Positions 50,600 through 62,692 of a stretch of 64,000 nucleotides of DNA are shown here, one piece after another. Position numbers and translations under genes: made by a program. Numbering within the stretch: position 1 is the first letter of the stretch; each line of letters opens with the position of its first letter. The notes under the pieces are model-generated. The model saw nothing but the letters and a program-made list of their open reading frames with translations. It had not been told where the DNA came from and made no database searches. Location of the stretch: NCBI RefSeq assembly GCF_026914265.1, contig NC_069136.1, forward strand, positions 15,713,225 through 15,777,224, written 5' to 3'. The DNA is from Mya arenaria (taxonomy: Eukaryota > Mollusca > Bivalvia > Myida > Myidae).

Positions 50600-52795
50600 T
50601 CAGACCCGCAAATGTATGAATGTTGGATGCAGTAAGCCTATACTGTTAAGATATTATTTGAAAGGGTGTTGTGTTAAGAAAAAGAAAATGTAGAAGAAAT
50701 ACCGAAAATATTATACTAGTAACCAAAAATGCTGTATTGGTTTTCAAAGATTACAAAATATGTCAGTGTACGTCAGGACCTCAGATAAAAAAGAGAAGAT
50801 ATACAAACAATAATAACAGTGTGTAAAAGGTACTCTTGGTTGAACAGTTTATTTGGATATATTCTGTTTGAGTATAGATTTCAAAAGAAACCAGGAAATA
50901 AATGAGAGTGACAACAAGTGTTGTTTTTTTCTATCGGCGTCGATCTATGGAATGGAGACGTCATCGCCGGTGTCAATTCGAATCACAACCGTGCTGTCTG
51001 GTGAATTGTAATTGGTAATTGCCTCATGCACTATTTTATAATAGAAAGCAGATCATTTGATCATTTCTCGCCTAGCCTAATTAAACCTCATCATGATTGA
51101 ATGCAATCTCAGTTTCTGAAAACACGTGTACATCAATGATTTTTGTTCTAAAGACTCATTCGTGCATGTATATAGCTCCTCAAACGATTGTTAAGACATA
51201 ATTGACGACACCATTTTAACCAACGATAAGGTGCTCGATTTCGTGTGAACCTGTATTAAAACAATTATTTTTTAGAACGTTTTCTACAAATCAAAACAGT
51301 TTTAACTGAGAGTGTTTTTTTAACTTTATTTAATTATTACCGATTGTGTAATTGGGTATTAAAATATATACTTAGTTACTCGCATTGACACTATGTTGCG
51401 AAAGAATGATGCAGTTTGTTGCTGGGGAGACCGGAGAACAAGGAAAAAAAAACACTGGTATAGCTTGGTGACCACCAACCAATCTCACATGCGCTCTTGC
51501 CTTGAAGTTGTTGTTGAAAATAGGGAAATAAAGTTTGCCAGTATTCCGGATTTACAAATTCAAGCCGTACGCTGTTTTGAATAAATTAAATAAATTAATG
51601 TTTATCATGACAAGCATGTTAAGAAAGTAAATCATCTCAAGCAAGTTTTAAAGTTGATTCCTTGATTTAAAAAAAATCGATGACATGCTTTAAAATCTGA
51701 AAATTACAGAAGAAATGGCTTGATTTACTATTTGACTAATACTTATAAGTTAGTGAATGGTATGACCTTCAAGCAAGAAAACAGGTTTGTGGTAAAACAA
51801 AAAGGTCATTGTTTTACTCAATTTGTGTTGAGAAACTTTTCAGACATAACGATGTTAGACCTCAATAAAATTATTAACACGATCTTTAACATTTGCATAT
51901 AATCTTTGAACGTGTTCACTGCATTATAAATAGCTGTGGTTTTAATTTTACTAAGTAATTATGTTAATGAATAGTGTAACTACTTATGCTCCATGGCTTT
52001 ACCATAAATATTTTCATATTGTACAATTAAGGGACAAATACAGAATCAGAAAAATACATCATACTTAAATACAATATATTGCAAAAAAAGTAAACGGAGA
52101 AATGGAGTTATTTTTCTTTTAGAAAGGGTTTTAACACTATCATTTGCTAATTGCCGATCAACGTCAATATTCATGAGATAAATCATTTTAATGACAGAAG
52201 GATCTATAAAGATCGTAAAAAATAGCAATGTTTTACATGTATGTTCATATACAACGTACATTTCAATACGAAAAAACAGTCATTCTCAATGTTTGAAGGC
52301 ACGGAGCCTCAAAGTCTAAAATCCACGAACTCACATAAAAGCTTCAAATGTAATATACAAGTATGGGCTAGCAACGAACTTTCACGCCAAAATTCAAATA
52401 ACCTTCGCATGTTTTTGTACAAGTTTGTTTTACATTGACTTAGCATTTTTCGTCCACATCCTGTGTTTTGAATGACATATATATTTTCTCGAAAGTGCTA
52501 TCTTTGGTCCCAATATTGATTTTCTGTAATTATTTTCTCAGTGTTAAGAGCTCTATAAATTATTATGCTGCTTAAGATAAATGTTGACAATTACCATCAA
52601 TTACAATTAAGTACCGTCAAAATGACTAAAATGCTGGCGCAGATAACATATTTAGGAAGATCGATTTACTAGAAATGCTACATAATTGTGTTATAATTAA
52701 TATTCTTGATAATTAACGAAGACGTGCCTTGATAATCCGAACAGATAAGTTTTTATATATGGTGTTGGTAACGCTCGGATTGTTCAGGATGTTGA
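50600..52795. other. Non-coding distal part of unit 2
   Basis: Matches 24760-24960 and then 32690-34750 of unit 1. It includes a degraded SINE relative at about 51375-51500 that has no clear match in unit 1. No gene supported. Confidence 0.5.
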
Positions 52796-53250
52796 TGATT
52801 TGATGATAACTGTATTATTGTATCATTTTAAAACTGCAATCGATTATTGTTGTATGCAAAAACGAATGGTGTTTTAAGGTGTCTGTTGATTAAACTTTAT
52901 TTATTTACCAACGATTGTGAAGAAAGTTATATATGCTTAATATATACTAATTCACTCTCGTTGGTACTATGATGCGCGAGAATGCTGCATGGTATTTCGA
53001 GAGAAACGGGAGGACCCGGAGAAAAACCCTTGTCCAGCTTGGCGACCAGCAACCAAACTCACTTACGCCCTTGCCGAGAATCGAACCTTAGTCGCCTTAG
53101 TGAGAAGTTCGTCGTGGTGTGATACTCTTACATCTTTAATGTCTATATTAAATGTTTTAAGAGACCTGAACACCAGCTTATCGTTCCATAAACGGAAATA
53201 ATTTGCAATTGGTATTATGAAAGTCTGTCATAAACTCCATTAGAAATAAG
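52796..53250. repeat. Partial third copy of the duplicated unit
   Basis: Resembles 49490-49910 (end of gene D intron 1). Examples are AAAACTGCA-T-GATTATTGTTG, the SINE block GGACCCGGAGAAAAACCC and CCAGCTTATCGTTCCA. It begins immediately after the unit 2 end motif GTTCAGGATGTTGA and fades before any exon 1 equivalent. Confidence 0.6.
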
Positions 53251-54553
53251 TAGAATTTTTTATATGGATATAAATGATCATCTGTTTACCGCTTCTTTTA
53301 TGAAAAAAAGTGTTTATCCTTAGAAGACAACCACATAAGTATATTAAACTGCTTTCTACAGAAGAAGATGAAGCTCTTAGCTTTCGATCAAATTATCAAA
53401 TATTAAGAATGTATTATAAGTTGTCACTTGTATACTTTCATGAAATAAATATATTTAAACCAAATTGTATACTTTGAATTCTAGTGATCCAGACACGGCA
53501 CATTTCTGTAATGTTATGGTATCAACATATTTGATCTTTCTGCCAGCAACATCTTGGATCCACTTTTCTTGCCTACCGTACAAATGTTCCGATCATGTGA
53601 CCAGTGCGTCCATCCCAATGGAATATCAGTCGTGCGGAACAGGGCCTTTTTTATACTTTTTATTTAATACAAGTCTAATTACAACGTTTTAAAGAAACCA
53701 AATGAATGCAATAATAAAAGGTTTGCAAGATAAATTATCATATTTTCTTTTTCCGGTCCGGTTTGGAAGATCACTCAGCATGCATCGTAACCGGCTTATC
53801 GTTACCGTCAAATGCATGCTTCACACCCTAGTCACCATCTTGTTGGATATGTTAAAGCAGGTAGAGTAAAAACGTCGCGATTTCTAAAACCTTTTTACAC
53901 CTTGTACCGCTTGCTACGTCTAACAACTGCAAAATCCTCTTCAAATCGGACTCCAACGCATGTTGCATTGAGTTACACAATTGTTTGACAACAGTGACTC
54001 AAACATCAGATTTATAATTCTTTTCAACGATTTCCTTGTACAAAACAAAACATTAGTGAGTGGTTTATATAAATATATAATGTGTGTGCTCATTGATGAG
54101 CTGTTGTTAACATACATGCATCAGCTAATTGCTAATGGATGTTGCGAGAATTCGCAGATGCTCCTCGTGAGACAGGGCGTATTTTCAGCTACCAAAACTA
54201 CTCTCGTCTAGCGTGCTTTTGACACTAATGAACGAGTGTCGTTACGAGCGAAATTGAATCATTGTTAAGTGCATATGTTTGCTAAACCTTGAAAAACACG
54301 TTTAAAACGTTGTTCAACAATAATCGTTCTAAAGACCATTGAATGTATCTTCCTTTCTGTATCATAACAGGTATGTAATTTGACAACAAACCACATTAAA
54401 TTGAAGGGCGAAAACGAAAGCAAAGAAAATAATTTTATTGTAACCAGACTTTTTTCAGCAAGATTGTGTGATTCAATTTATGTTTTCTATTTCATTTTAA
54501 TTATATGCCAAACATAATTATCATTTTAAGCAAAGTTTATAAATGACACATGA
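53251..54553. other. Intergenic, no gene seen
   Basis: Several short open frames on the + strand (for example 53465-53692 and 53981-54211) have no supporting motif or splice context. Confidence 0.35.
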
Positions 54554-54559
54554 TTTATT
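54554..54559 (-). terminator. Poly(A) signal of the minus-strand gene ending at 54600
   Basis: AATAAA on the minus strand, about 40 bp after the inferred stop codon. Confidence 0.45.
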
Positions 54560-54599
54560 TCTCTTTTTTTCAGAAATAACCATGGTTCCCGCAATACTG

Positions 54600-55017
54600 C
54601 TAAGGTGTCAGCAAGGTGCAGTCTGAAAAAGTTACAAAACATGATTATTGTATGAGAATGAAGAAAATACTTCAACTCCCTCATTTCAAATTATTCCTTG
54701 TGAGATTATTTTGTGAAATTTCCTTAACTGCATATTTGCTGAAAACATTTATAGGTGTTACCCCAATTATACTACTACATGTATATTCTAATTTAAAACC
54801 TTACATATCGTTTTATAAAGAATAAGTTATTTTCAATTATTCGTTACTTACTTTCTGGCTGTGATCTACCCTTCCATTCCCATCCAAGGAGATCGTCGTT
54901 TTCGAATTCCTCGCCGAGACAGTGTTTGGAAAACTTGTTAATGTCACACCACGGAACGCCTGTGAAATCCGGAACTCCGTCTGGAATCCCGTCTCCGTCC
55001 GTGTCTTCACGGCGGTC
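54600..55017 (-). CDS. Gene E, 3' end: secreted-type protein with a DTDGDGIPD calcium-binding motif
   Basis: Two exons are proposed. The first, 54852-55017, reads DRREDTDGDGIPDGVPDF, then VPWCDINKF, HCLGEEFENDDLLGWEW and GRSQPE, and has a strong AAA|gtaagt donor. The second, 54600-54622, lies after ctttttcag and completes ...PENCTLLTP and a TAG in the right phase. A poly(A) signal follows. The DxDGDGxxD pattern is that of thrombospondin type-3 repeats and EF-hand-like calcium loops. Cysteines suggest an extracellular protein. The upstream acceptor (acttaaag|GAC) is weak, and the frame is also open further upstream. The 5' exons are not resolved; candidates lie at 57252-57304, 57830-58083 and 58989-59066. 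Confidence 0.5.
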
Positions 55018-55814
55018 CTTTAAGTATTTTTTTATGAAATACATAGAAATGAGCCTTTTAATTGTTTGTACTCACGAAATGATACCTACGAACATACAAA
55101 CAGCATAACTGTATCGACAACAATCAGTTTTGTCACGTTTTCATTATAGAGACCGTGATAGCGGAGGGCTAATTCGAATCAAATCAAACAAGATGAATAA
55201 GACAGTCAGCAGAGCAGAACTGTTAAGGGTCATCTTTTTTTCTCGTTCCAATTCCTTGCCCACCATTTTAAGCCCCTTTATCATTGTGTTTCATCAAATG
55301 ATAATTTGTGTTCAAATGAAGATTCAAAATAGGGAAACGACAAAAAGGCAATTTAACAGTAATTGTGCCTTTTTTAAGCAGCGTTTTATTGATTGTTTAA
55401 CCACTCAACATAATCAAAAAACAGTTCCGCCCAAAAAACTTATTTGAAAGAGAAACATGTTTAATTTTATAGTAAAAAGAACGAAAAGAATTATTTTGTT
55501 ATCTGACGGGAATATTCTGTGAGAAAGGAGTTTAACGTGTGGCCAGTGGAATCTAATTTGAAGGTATTCAGTATACTCGAGTTATTCAAGAAAAAGACTT
55601 CCATTTCTGGATTAACGGGGTCAGTAACCAGAGTAGTAAATCCGAAAATACGTTGTCAGCCCAAGTTTTCTTAAAGACAACACAAACCGATCAATTTCCT
55701 TTTTGGTTTGAATGCGAGGTAGTGTTTAAATTGTTTCTCCTTCCACTTTTAATATTTATTACCACAAACAACGGATTTTGTCTGAAACTGCATTTTAAGA
55801 CATATGGGCTTACT

Positions 55815-55949
55815 CGGATATAGATGACAGCAGTGATGTCTGGACACTTTCCACACATGATTTGTGTTACATCCCAACATTAGTACGTTATTAAGTAATC
55901 TGCTGGAGAACCACTCAAAACTCTGAAATCTCGAGGTTCCGGTCTCGCT
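55815..55949 (-). CDS. Possible minus-strand exon
   Basis: Acceptor ttcttctag, donor CGA|gtaagc, with one open phase (ETGTSRFQSFEWF and on). It lies between the other candidate exons of gene E, but the reading cannot be tied to them and no domain is recognised. Confidence 0.22.
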
Positions 55950-56848
55950 AGAAGAATAAAACAATAATGTCATACAAATAAGATATGTCGAATTGCTTTC
56001 ATTGTCAGAAACGATTGTGATAACTGTCATAAAAATAGAATTACAATTACACTTGAAGTGGAGTTATGACTAAACAACATGAATTATCATAAATATCATT
56101 TAAAATTTGGGCAAATGATTTCAAAAACAATGTTCGTTTATAACATTTCATAGATATGACAAAGAAGTTGTTTTATTTTGCCAAATCATGATTTTTGTGT
56201 ATGATTTTAATTTTTAAACATAAAAATGTGGTACTTATCATAGATTTCGTTGTCTTATTTGTAACAATACTTGGGCCTGATAACGTATAACTGATTCATC
56301 TTATTTCACTAAATCTTCTCAAAGTCGTCGAAAGTGGTGATAATGAACCGTTCTTAGATCAGTTGTTTTCATTGCCCAATCTACTGTGCTTAAAAATGCA
56401 CTACATCCACTTGTTGTTGTTTTCAAACGGAAAATATTCAACTGTGTGCATGGTGACTACGATAAACTCAGACAACGCATTGCAGAATTTGATTGAGATA
56501 CATGCTGTAATGATGCTATAGATGTTTACACGGATCAGTTTACCAATCAACTTCTGCCATTTTGAGCAATATGAATTCCAACTCAATTCGTCACGATTCG
56601 AACACAAGATTCCCGATGGTTCCATAATGAAATAAGACCGGCATTACGACACAGAAGACGGGTTTATAGGCAGGCAAAACCAACATATCTTGATATTCAC
56701 ATGTGCATGTACAATCAACAACAGAAGTTTTGGAAGTTTCGAATTCACTTCGTCTATATTGATATATTTTGCAAAGATATCAGTAATTCAATAAATTGCC
56801 GTATTTGGTTTATTCCAAAAACCTAGGACACTTTGGAACATTGGGACA

Positions 56849-57003
56849 CCAGAGTCTCGGAGCATTGGTTTTAGTCCTACTCAGAACCTCGGACACTTCT
56901 GAGCATTGGGGTTTAACTCTACACAGAGTCTCGGAGCATTGGGTTGAGACCTACTCAGAACCTCGGACACTTCTGAGCATTTGGTTTTAACTCTACACAG
57001 AGT
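56849..57003 (+). repeat. Short imperfect tandem repeat
   Basis: Two and a half alternating units made of AGAGTCTCGGAGCATTGG and ACTCAGAACCTCGGACACTT blocks. Confidence 0.75.
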
Positions 57004-57251
57004 CTATAATTGTTTAGTTTGTATGAACTATGCATTGATTCATCTGTAAACACTGTATTGTATATTTATGTGTTCACATTGGACATGACCTTCTGGTTAT
57101 TCTATAAATAAATGCCTGGTGTGTTTCGCCCCCTAGATTTGCTTGTAACGCAGTTAACCAAATGGTAAACGGTGGTGTTACATATGCATAAAAGTAACAA
57201 TAAGATGTGTAAATATATTAATGAACCAGCATTTGTAATGAATATACTTAC

Positions 57252-57304
57252 GCATATGATAAAGTCCCCACAATATTGCCATCTGGTAGAGCTGTAAACC
57301 GACG
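57252..57304 (-). CDS. Possible 53-nt minus-strand exon
   Basis: Strong splice borders: ttctacccag|CGT and ATGC|gtaagt. All three phases are open (one reads RRFTALPDGNIVGTLSYA), so the frame is undecided. It could belong to gene E. Confidence 0.35.
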
Positions 57305-57829
57305 CTGGGTAGAAATACCGGAATGAGTCTCATGCGTGTTGATCGTGTAGGCCGAGACGTATACCCTGTCTACAGCCTGTTAAACCGTAAAATCAGTTTA
57401 TTTAACTGTCAAATTACTGCTTTGGTGTCGCTGCAAAGGAATACTGACCAAAATCGAGTATGTTTTGAGTTACCGACACGTACATTAATTTTATATTTTA
57501 AATTAACCTGAGTGCCAGCAACGCTGATTTTTTACATTAAGGTATCAGACTTAGGCCAAACATACCGTGTGAGGAAACCTTGTTTTTTATTTAAATTAAT
57601 TTTAATTGAGTTCATTATTACATCATATTACACGTATTAATTGAAAATTCAATGATGGACGCCTTGACTTAAACAGCTTTGACCATATCAAATTGTTTTT
57701 ATGGTCAGAGTCAGGTTGTACTTTTTTAACAAATACAATGGGCGCACATCAATAAAACAAACAAAGTTCGGCCATAGAAAAAGCAAAACGCTTTTGTTTT
57801 GCAACAAATGTATACATAGATGACCATGA

Positions 57830-58083
57830 TAGCAGACCTCTTCCAAAATGAAATTCCATTTGGCATATTCATCATAATAAAACAGAAGCAGTTTGTGTTT
57901 ACGAAAGGAACTTGCGTATTTGCGAAAGTCCTCCGTGGGCACAACGCACTTGTCTGGAGGGAAGGGCAATGCGATCTCTCCCCCGGGGATCTCGTTATTC
58001 CCCTTTGGACATTGTCTTTGAGCGTTGACTGCGATGACACACAGCACGACAACCACACATCGACGAAAAAAGGTCCATGGCCG
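57830..58083 (-). CDS. Possible minus-strand exon with a signal-peptide-like start
   Basis: The open frame after an in-frame TAG reads RRCVVVVLCVIAVNAQRQCP, then GGEIALPFPPDKCVVPTEDF and FRKHKLLLFYYDEYAKWNF. The hydrophobic run followed by VNAQ looks like a signal peptide with cleavage before Q. No ATG precedes it in frame, so an upstream exon (via the acceptor at 58084) would have to supply one, or the start is lost. The 3' end is uncertain: gtaaac and gtctgc are weak donors. Confidence 0.35.
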
Positions 58084-58988
58084 CTATTAGCAATCTACAG
58101 AAGAAACTATGACACGTTCCAATAGTGCATTTTGAATATATGGAATTAAAAATACAAACAGTCAAAATGCCGTTATTCCTAACAGAGTCGGTTGACTGGC
58201 CTCCTGGCCGACCAGATGCTAAATTGTCAAAAAGGGGTTTCATAGTCATTTGAAATACTCGCAACGGATAACTTATTTTTAAAATTGGGCAAATGAAGTA
58301 GGTCGAAGGGTGAAAGCGAAAGGGTTCTATCTGCTTCTCTATTTAATATCACTTAGAACATTTTCGCATTCACCCCTCCGAGGTGTTAACCACAAGTTGA
58401 AGTGTAAGCTGGTAAAAAACTGTTGTTGTTTGTTTGTTAAATATAATCGGCTAAGATCGGAAACTTAATGCACACTGCCCCACTGGGGCTCCTTCACCAT
58501 CCTGCCTCATCCCTCCCCATCCTCCCTTGCCACACTGTATTCAAAATGACTGATTCTCTTATTCTGCATTTTGTTTTTCTCTTCCAGAACGTCATTCTAG
58601 TATACCTACTATAACCCTAATGACCAGGCTTTGTATATTTTCACGAACCGTAGTTTTCACGAATATAATGGAGCATTTTAAAAGATATTCTTTAATCTTC
58701 TTATCAAATATAATGCGAACGGAATGCGCATTGTTAAAACCATTAAATTGTATTTTTGTCGCTTGAATTGTAACATTAGGTCATGACAGTCGAAAAAGAC
58801 TTTTGACTGTCCGTTCGTGAATTGTACTTCTCCTTTTCGTTAATTTCATGACCTTTTTTCGACTTTCAGGATATAACGACGCCATGTTCAGCAACAAGAC
58901 GAGTACCGATTAAAAGGTTCAAAGAACGCCAATTTCGTGCACATAATGGTTTTAAGAGAACTGTTTGTATATTTTTAAAAGCACTTAC

Positions 58989-59066
58989 TGTTTCCTCGAA
59001 AGTGAGCACACCTGCTCCATTAAAGTCATAAATACAACGACTCGATTTTACCATCATGCATAACGA
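58989..59066 (-). CDS. Possible exon with one EF-hand-like loop
   Basis: Acceptor cctttaactcag, donor ACA|gtaagt, 78 nt in phase 0. It reads SLCMMVKSSRCIYDFNGAG then VLTFEET. DFNGAGVLTFEE fits a 12-residue EF-hand loop with Asp at 1, Asn at 3, Gly at 6 and Glu at 12, though position 5 is Ala. It lies upstream of the candidate signal peptide exon, so it may belong to another gene. Confidence 0.3.
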
Positions 59067-59069
59067 CTG

Positions 59070-60180
59070 AGTTAAAGGCTCACTGTTTTAAAACGTTTAT
59101 GAAATAGGGCAAGATATCAGTCATAAACAAAATTCTTGTAGTAAACAATAGTACTTTGTTTGTAGAATTTCTCACAATCATAATAGCGTTTTGGTGTAGT
59201 TTCCATATCATTGAATGCTGTTCATGAATGCTGGACTGGGAGAGTATAACCGGCAATCTGTAACATCATATTTTTTTCGTATGGCAGATGCAATTTAATG
59301 ATATGAATAATTAATCTTGCTACGTGCATTTAAGAACATCTGTTTAACGCAATGTACTCCGTGTACTTATCGCTTAAAGTTCGATTGGCTTTGAATGGAG
59401 TTGAATCGATAAATTAATATGAACTTAGGCGCTGCCTCTACGGGCTTGAAGTGTTATTGCCGGAATCGTAGTTCTTTTTATGAAACACATGTTGTACAAT
59501 ACATCGCGGCTGGCATTTTTGGCCTCTCGGGCCATCAAGAACAACTAGTAGTTTTAAATAAACAAGTCGCAAACTTTTCAGTACATGTTCTTTCAAGTTA
59601 AGCACAGAGCCTTAATTTATGAATATTCATATGGCAAGGACGAAGAGGCTTTTTTGAATGTGCTTTTCAGCTGTATAATTATTTTGATATCGGGTCTACA
59701 GTCCAGTACAGTCCATACATTCAGAGCGTTTATACTACGTGATAAATTGCGACATAAATGCTACATCGGAAGGCAATATTTTGATTTGAAAAAATACAAA
59801 AAGATAACTTTACTATTTCTTCACCATTGTATATGAAACATAGCGCAGTCTACGCCGATTACGGAGCACTACCTTCGTTCTTTAACCAAATTTTGATTGC
59901 GAGTTTAGTTTCTTAAAACACTTCAACAATTTTTTTCACAATATGTCTGACGGAGCACTGTCAAAACATTATTTTGAAAACAGGTGTGTCGAAGTGTTTG
60001 ATAAATTAATGACCTCATCAAATTTCGAAAATAAAACAAATGCGGGCTCTTTAAGCGGCATAGACTGCCCTATGTTTCATTTCAAATGGTGTTGTAAATG
60101 AAAAGTTATCTTTGATTTAAGTCTTGATTTTAAGCAATTTTGCCTTCCGACGATGTATATATAACGTAATTAATATCGTG
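59070..60180. other. Intergenic, no gene seen
   Basis: No repeat, exon or domain supported. Confidence 0.35.
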
Positions 60181-60188
60181 GTAAATAC

Positions 60189-61315
60189 TAGTGATGGGCC
60201 GATGATCGCCGATTATCGATTAACTCGGCAGACATTCGTAATTTGGCGATCGTTCCATAATCGAATAATCGAAAAAAAAAGTTTGCTTGAATCCAGTAAA
60301 TTTCCAACTTTATATAGCGCAGTAACTTAGTAAAGCTAAGGGAAGTAACCGATACTTTGAGTTTTAACAGTACTTTCATTTAGTTTTTCTTTGCGTTCAA
60401 ATAGTTATGCTGGCGGACGGCCAGGAACATCGCATTCGGAACTCCTCGGTCATTCTTTTAGAAAACAACCTCGGATGTATGCCGGTACATCAGTTGAAGT
60501 ATTCGTATTTTTTTTAATTATATCATTAATTAAAATTAGTGTTTTAGAGTTGTGTTTATTCATCTAAGTTTAAATTGATTGCCAGTGAAGTGTATTATTA
60601 CAAACATAATTTAGATTTCCAAGAGTTAAGACATAAAGTTTAACTGCTAAATAAAATTACTACGCGATCTACTTGCTGCGGACTTAAACGTACCTCTTTT
60701 TGAGTATGTAAACCGTCCAAATACATCCAAGGTTGTTTTCGATAAAATGGCCGAGGAGCTCCGAATGGGGACATCGATCTAAAAATATTTGATTACCCTG
60801 GATATCGGTCTTCCAGGTGCTGGACAAGTGCAAATTATTCAAGCGAAATGGTTAGGGTCATTCAAGCCCAGATTCTTATGAAACTAGGCTTGATCGACTC
60901 CAGCTGTGGTCACATATTGAAATGAACGTCACGATCAATGTAAAAACTGTTTGAAGAATGGAAATGTTTGCCATCCAACTCCGAAAATACGTGAGAAAAG
61001 TTTTGCTTATTTAATTTCCAATTACTCGTTATTTTTAATAGCTAATGCCATCCCAAACCAATGTGTTATGTCTCATTTTTTTCAATTTAATTTTCAAAAC
61101 CTGTTTAATTAATGCACCAGTCAATTGTAACCAAGCCCCCCCCCCCCCCCATTATTCAATATGCCAGAAATAATACCTGTTCTGACTGAAGCATAAGAAA
61201 TGATATACACATGAAAACTAAGGTCCTTTTTTATATATACATCAGAAAATGATGCTTTTGTGATACTGTCCGATTACAGCTGATTATGAAAATCCAAGCC
61301 GATTGCCCATCACTA
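60189..61315. mobile_element. hAT-like element, 1127 bp
   Basis: Ends TAGTGATGGGC / GCCCATCACTA are inverted repeats, flanked by GTAAATAC (60181) and GTATATAC (61316), an 8-bp target duplication with one mismatch. Both are typical of hAT transposons. No intact transposase is present. A fragment of the TAA-flanked MITE (from 61113) lies inside it. Confidence 0.75.
61113..61160 (+). mobile_element. 5' fragment of the TAA-flanked MITE
   Basis: TGCACCAGTCAATTGTAACC followed by a C-run. The rest of the element is missing. Confidence 0.55.
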
Positions 61316-61364
61316 GTATATACACACTGTACTTTGCATGGTCTCTTAGTATGTTGATAAGTAA

Positions 61365-61675
61365 TGCACCAGTCAATTGTAACCACGGCTCCCCCAGGTC
61401 CTTGGAATAGCGGGGAGGTTGAATTTCGATCTAGCCAACCCCGGCTAAAATCTCCGCCCTGCGGGTACGAACAGATGGTAAAATCCCCGCCAAATGTCCC
61501 CGTACCCCAGGGACCCTAGGTAAGGCCCATTCCCCACAATATTTAAAGCGAAGACAAAACCACCGCATTCAACCGGCACTCTGCGGCCACCCAAAAGGTA
61601 AAAACACGGCCCATTTCCCAGGCTATCCCCAGTATACACCCGGACCTGGGGGCGTGGTTACAATTGACTGGTGCA
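61365..61675. mobile_element. Complete 311-bp MITE with TAA target duplication
   Basis: Perfect inverted ends TGCACCAGTCAATTGTAACC / GGTTACAATTGACTGGTGCA, flanked on both sides by TAA (61362-61364 and 61676-61678). The 3-bp TWA-type duplication suggests PIF/Harbinger mobilisation. The interior is unusually C/G-rich for this window. Confidence 0.85.
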
Positions 61676-61744
61676 TAATTAAGACTATAGTATCCATTTC
61701 ATAAAATATGTCGATTTAACTGCAACATTAGTAAAACATTCCTT

Positions 61745-61856
61745 TGACCAAATACACCCGAAAGGTAAAAACACGGCCCATTTCCCCGGCTAACCCCGGT
61801 ATACCCCCGGTTCTGGGGGGGGGGGGAGGGGGCGTGGTTACAATTGACTGGTGCAT
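61745..61856 (+). mobile_element. 3' fragment of the TAA-flanked MITE
   Basis: Repeats the last part of the complete copy (AAAACACGGCCCATTTCCC through GGTTACAATTGACTGGTGCA) after a G-run; the 5' half is absent. Confidence 0.75.
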
Positions 61857-62520
61857 AGTTAAGACCATAGTGAAAGAAATCGGCTAAGTAGTGTGAAGGA
61901 AATGGTTCCTATTACCAGATGTAAATCCTTATAAGTATTGGTCTTTCACACCTTCCATAAAGCAAGCAGTAAGTATTTCACAGTTTATTCATGAGTCCTT
62001 AATTTACATAGATACACTATCTACATACATTTATAAACTAAAGCTTTAAAATATGAGATAAATATGCACATGGCCATTGTAAATGAGTAATGTGAAATGC
62101 ATACAGTAATGTTGCAATAGACAAATTATCAATTATTATAAACAAGAACTAGGTAGCATATAATTATAATAAGGATAAAACATGAGCATTCAGCTGATAC
62201 TGAAGACATTTTTTTTTAAAAAGAGTAAAAGAGATGAGTATATATTCTTGTAACAATAACATTCGATACTCATATTTGAAGATTTAACTTCAACACTATC
62301 CATTTCATAAAATATGTTGATTTAACTGCAACATCGGTAAAACATATCGTGCGCCCGTGTATAGCAGTGGACACAGTATTTTTTGTGTTGCGGTAGAGGA
62401 TCGAACCTGCGAACCCTGGTTAGAATTCACGAAAATATAATATACCATTGTTTCACCTCGTAATTGTTCACAAATAATCTAATACAGTTAAGGCCACATA
62501 AAAATAAAGTTGCGGTTTCT
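61857..62520. other. Intergenic, no gene seen
   Basis: A GGATCGAACCTGCGAACCC segment near 62398 hints at a decayed tRNA-derived SINE. Nothing else supported. Confidence 0.35.
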
Positions 62521-62530
62521 TAAAAAAATA

Positions 62531-62690
62531 CAGTCGAACACCGTTGGCTTGAATTCTTCGTTGGCTCGAACTAGATGTAAAGGACCGAATTATTTATACT
62601 GAAGGTAAACAATCCTGCTTGGCTCGAATTTTTCGAAGCTCGAGGTATTTTCGCGGGTTCCTGGGAGTTCGAGCCATCGAGGTTCGACTG
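62531..62690. mobile_element. 160-bp pogo-like MITE
   Basis: Imperfect inverted ends CAGTCGAACACCGTTGGCT and its counterpart ending GCCATCGAGGTTCGACTG, flanked by TA on both sides. CAGT termini with TA duplications are typical of pogo/Tigger derivatives. Confidence 0.8.
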
Positions 62691-62692
62691 TA

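Larger units (their letters stand above)
38147..52795. repeat. Segmental duplication unit 2 (contains gene D)
   Basis: Direct repeat of 16560-34750 (see unit 1). Exons of gene D are the same length as those of gene C except exon 4 (+3 nt) and exon 11 (-6 nt). Confidence 0.85.
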
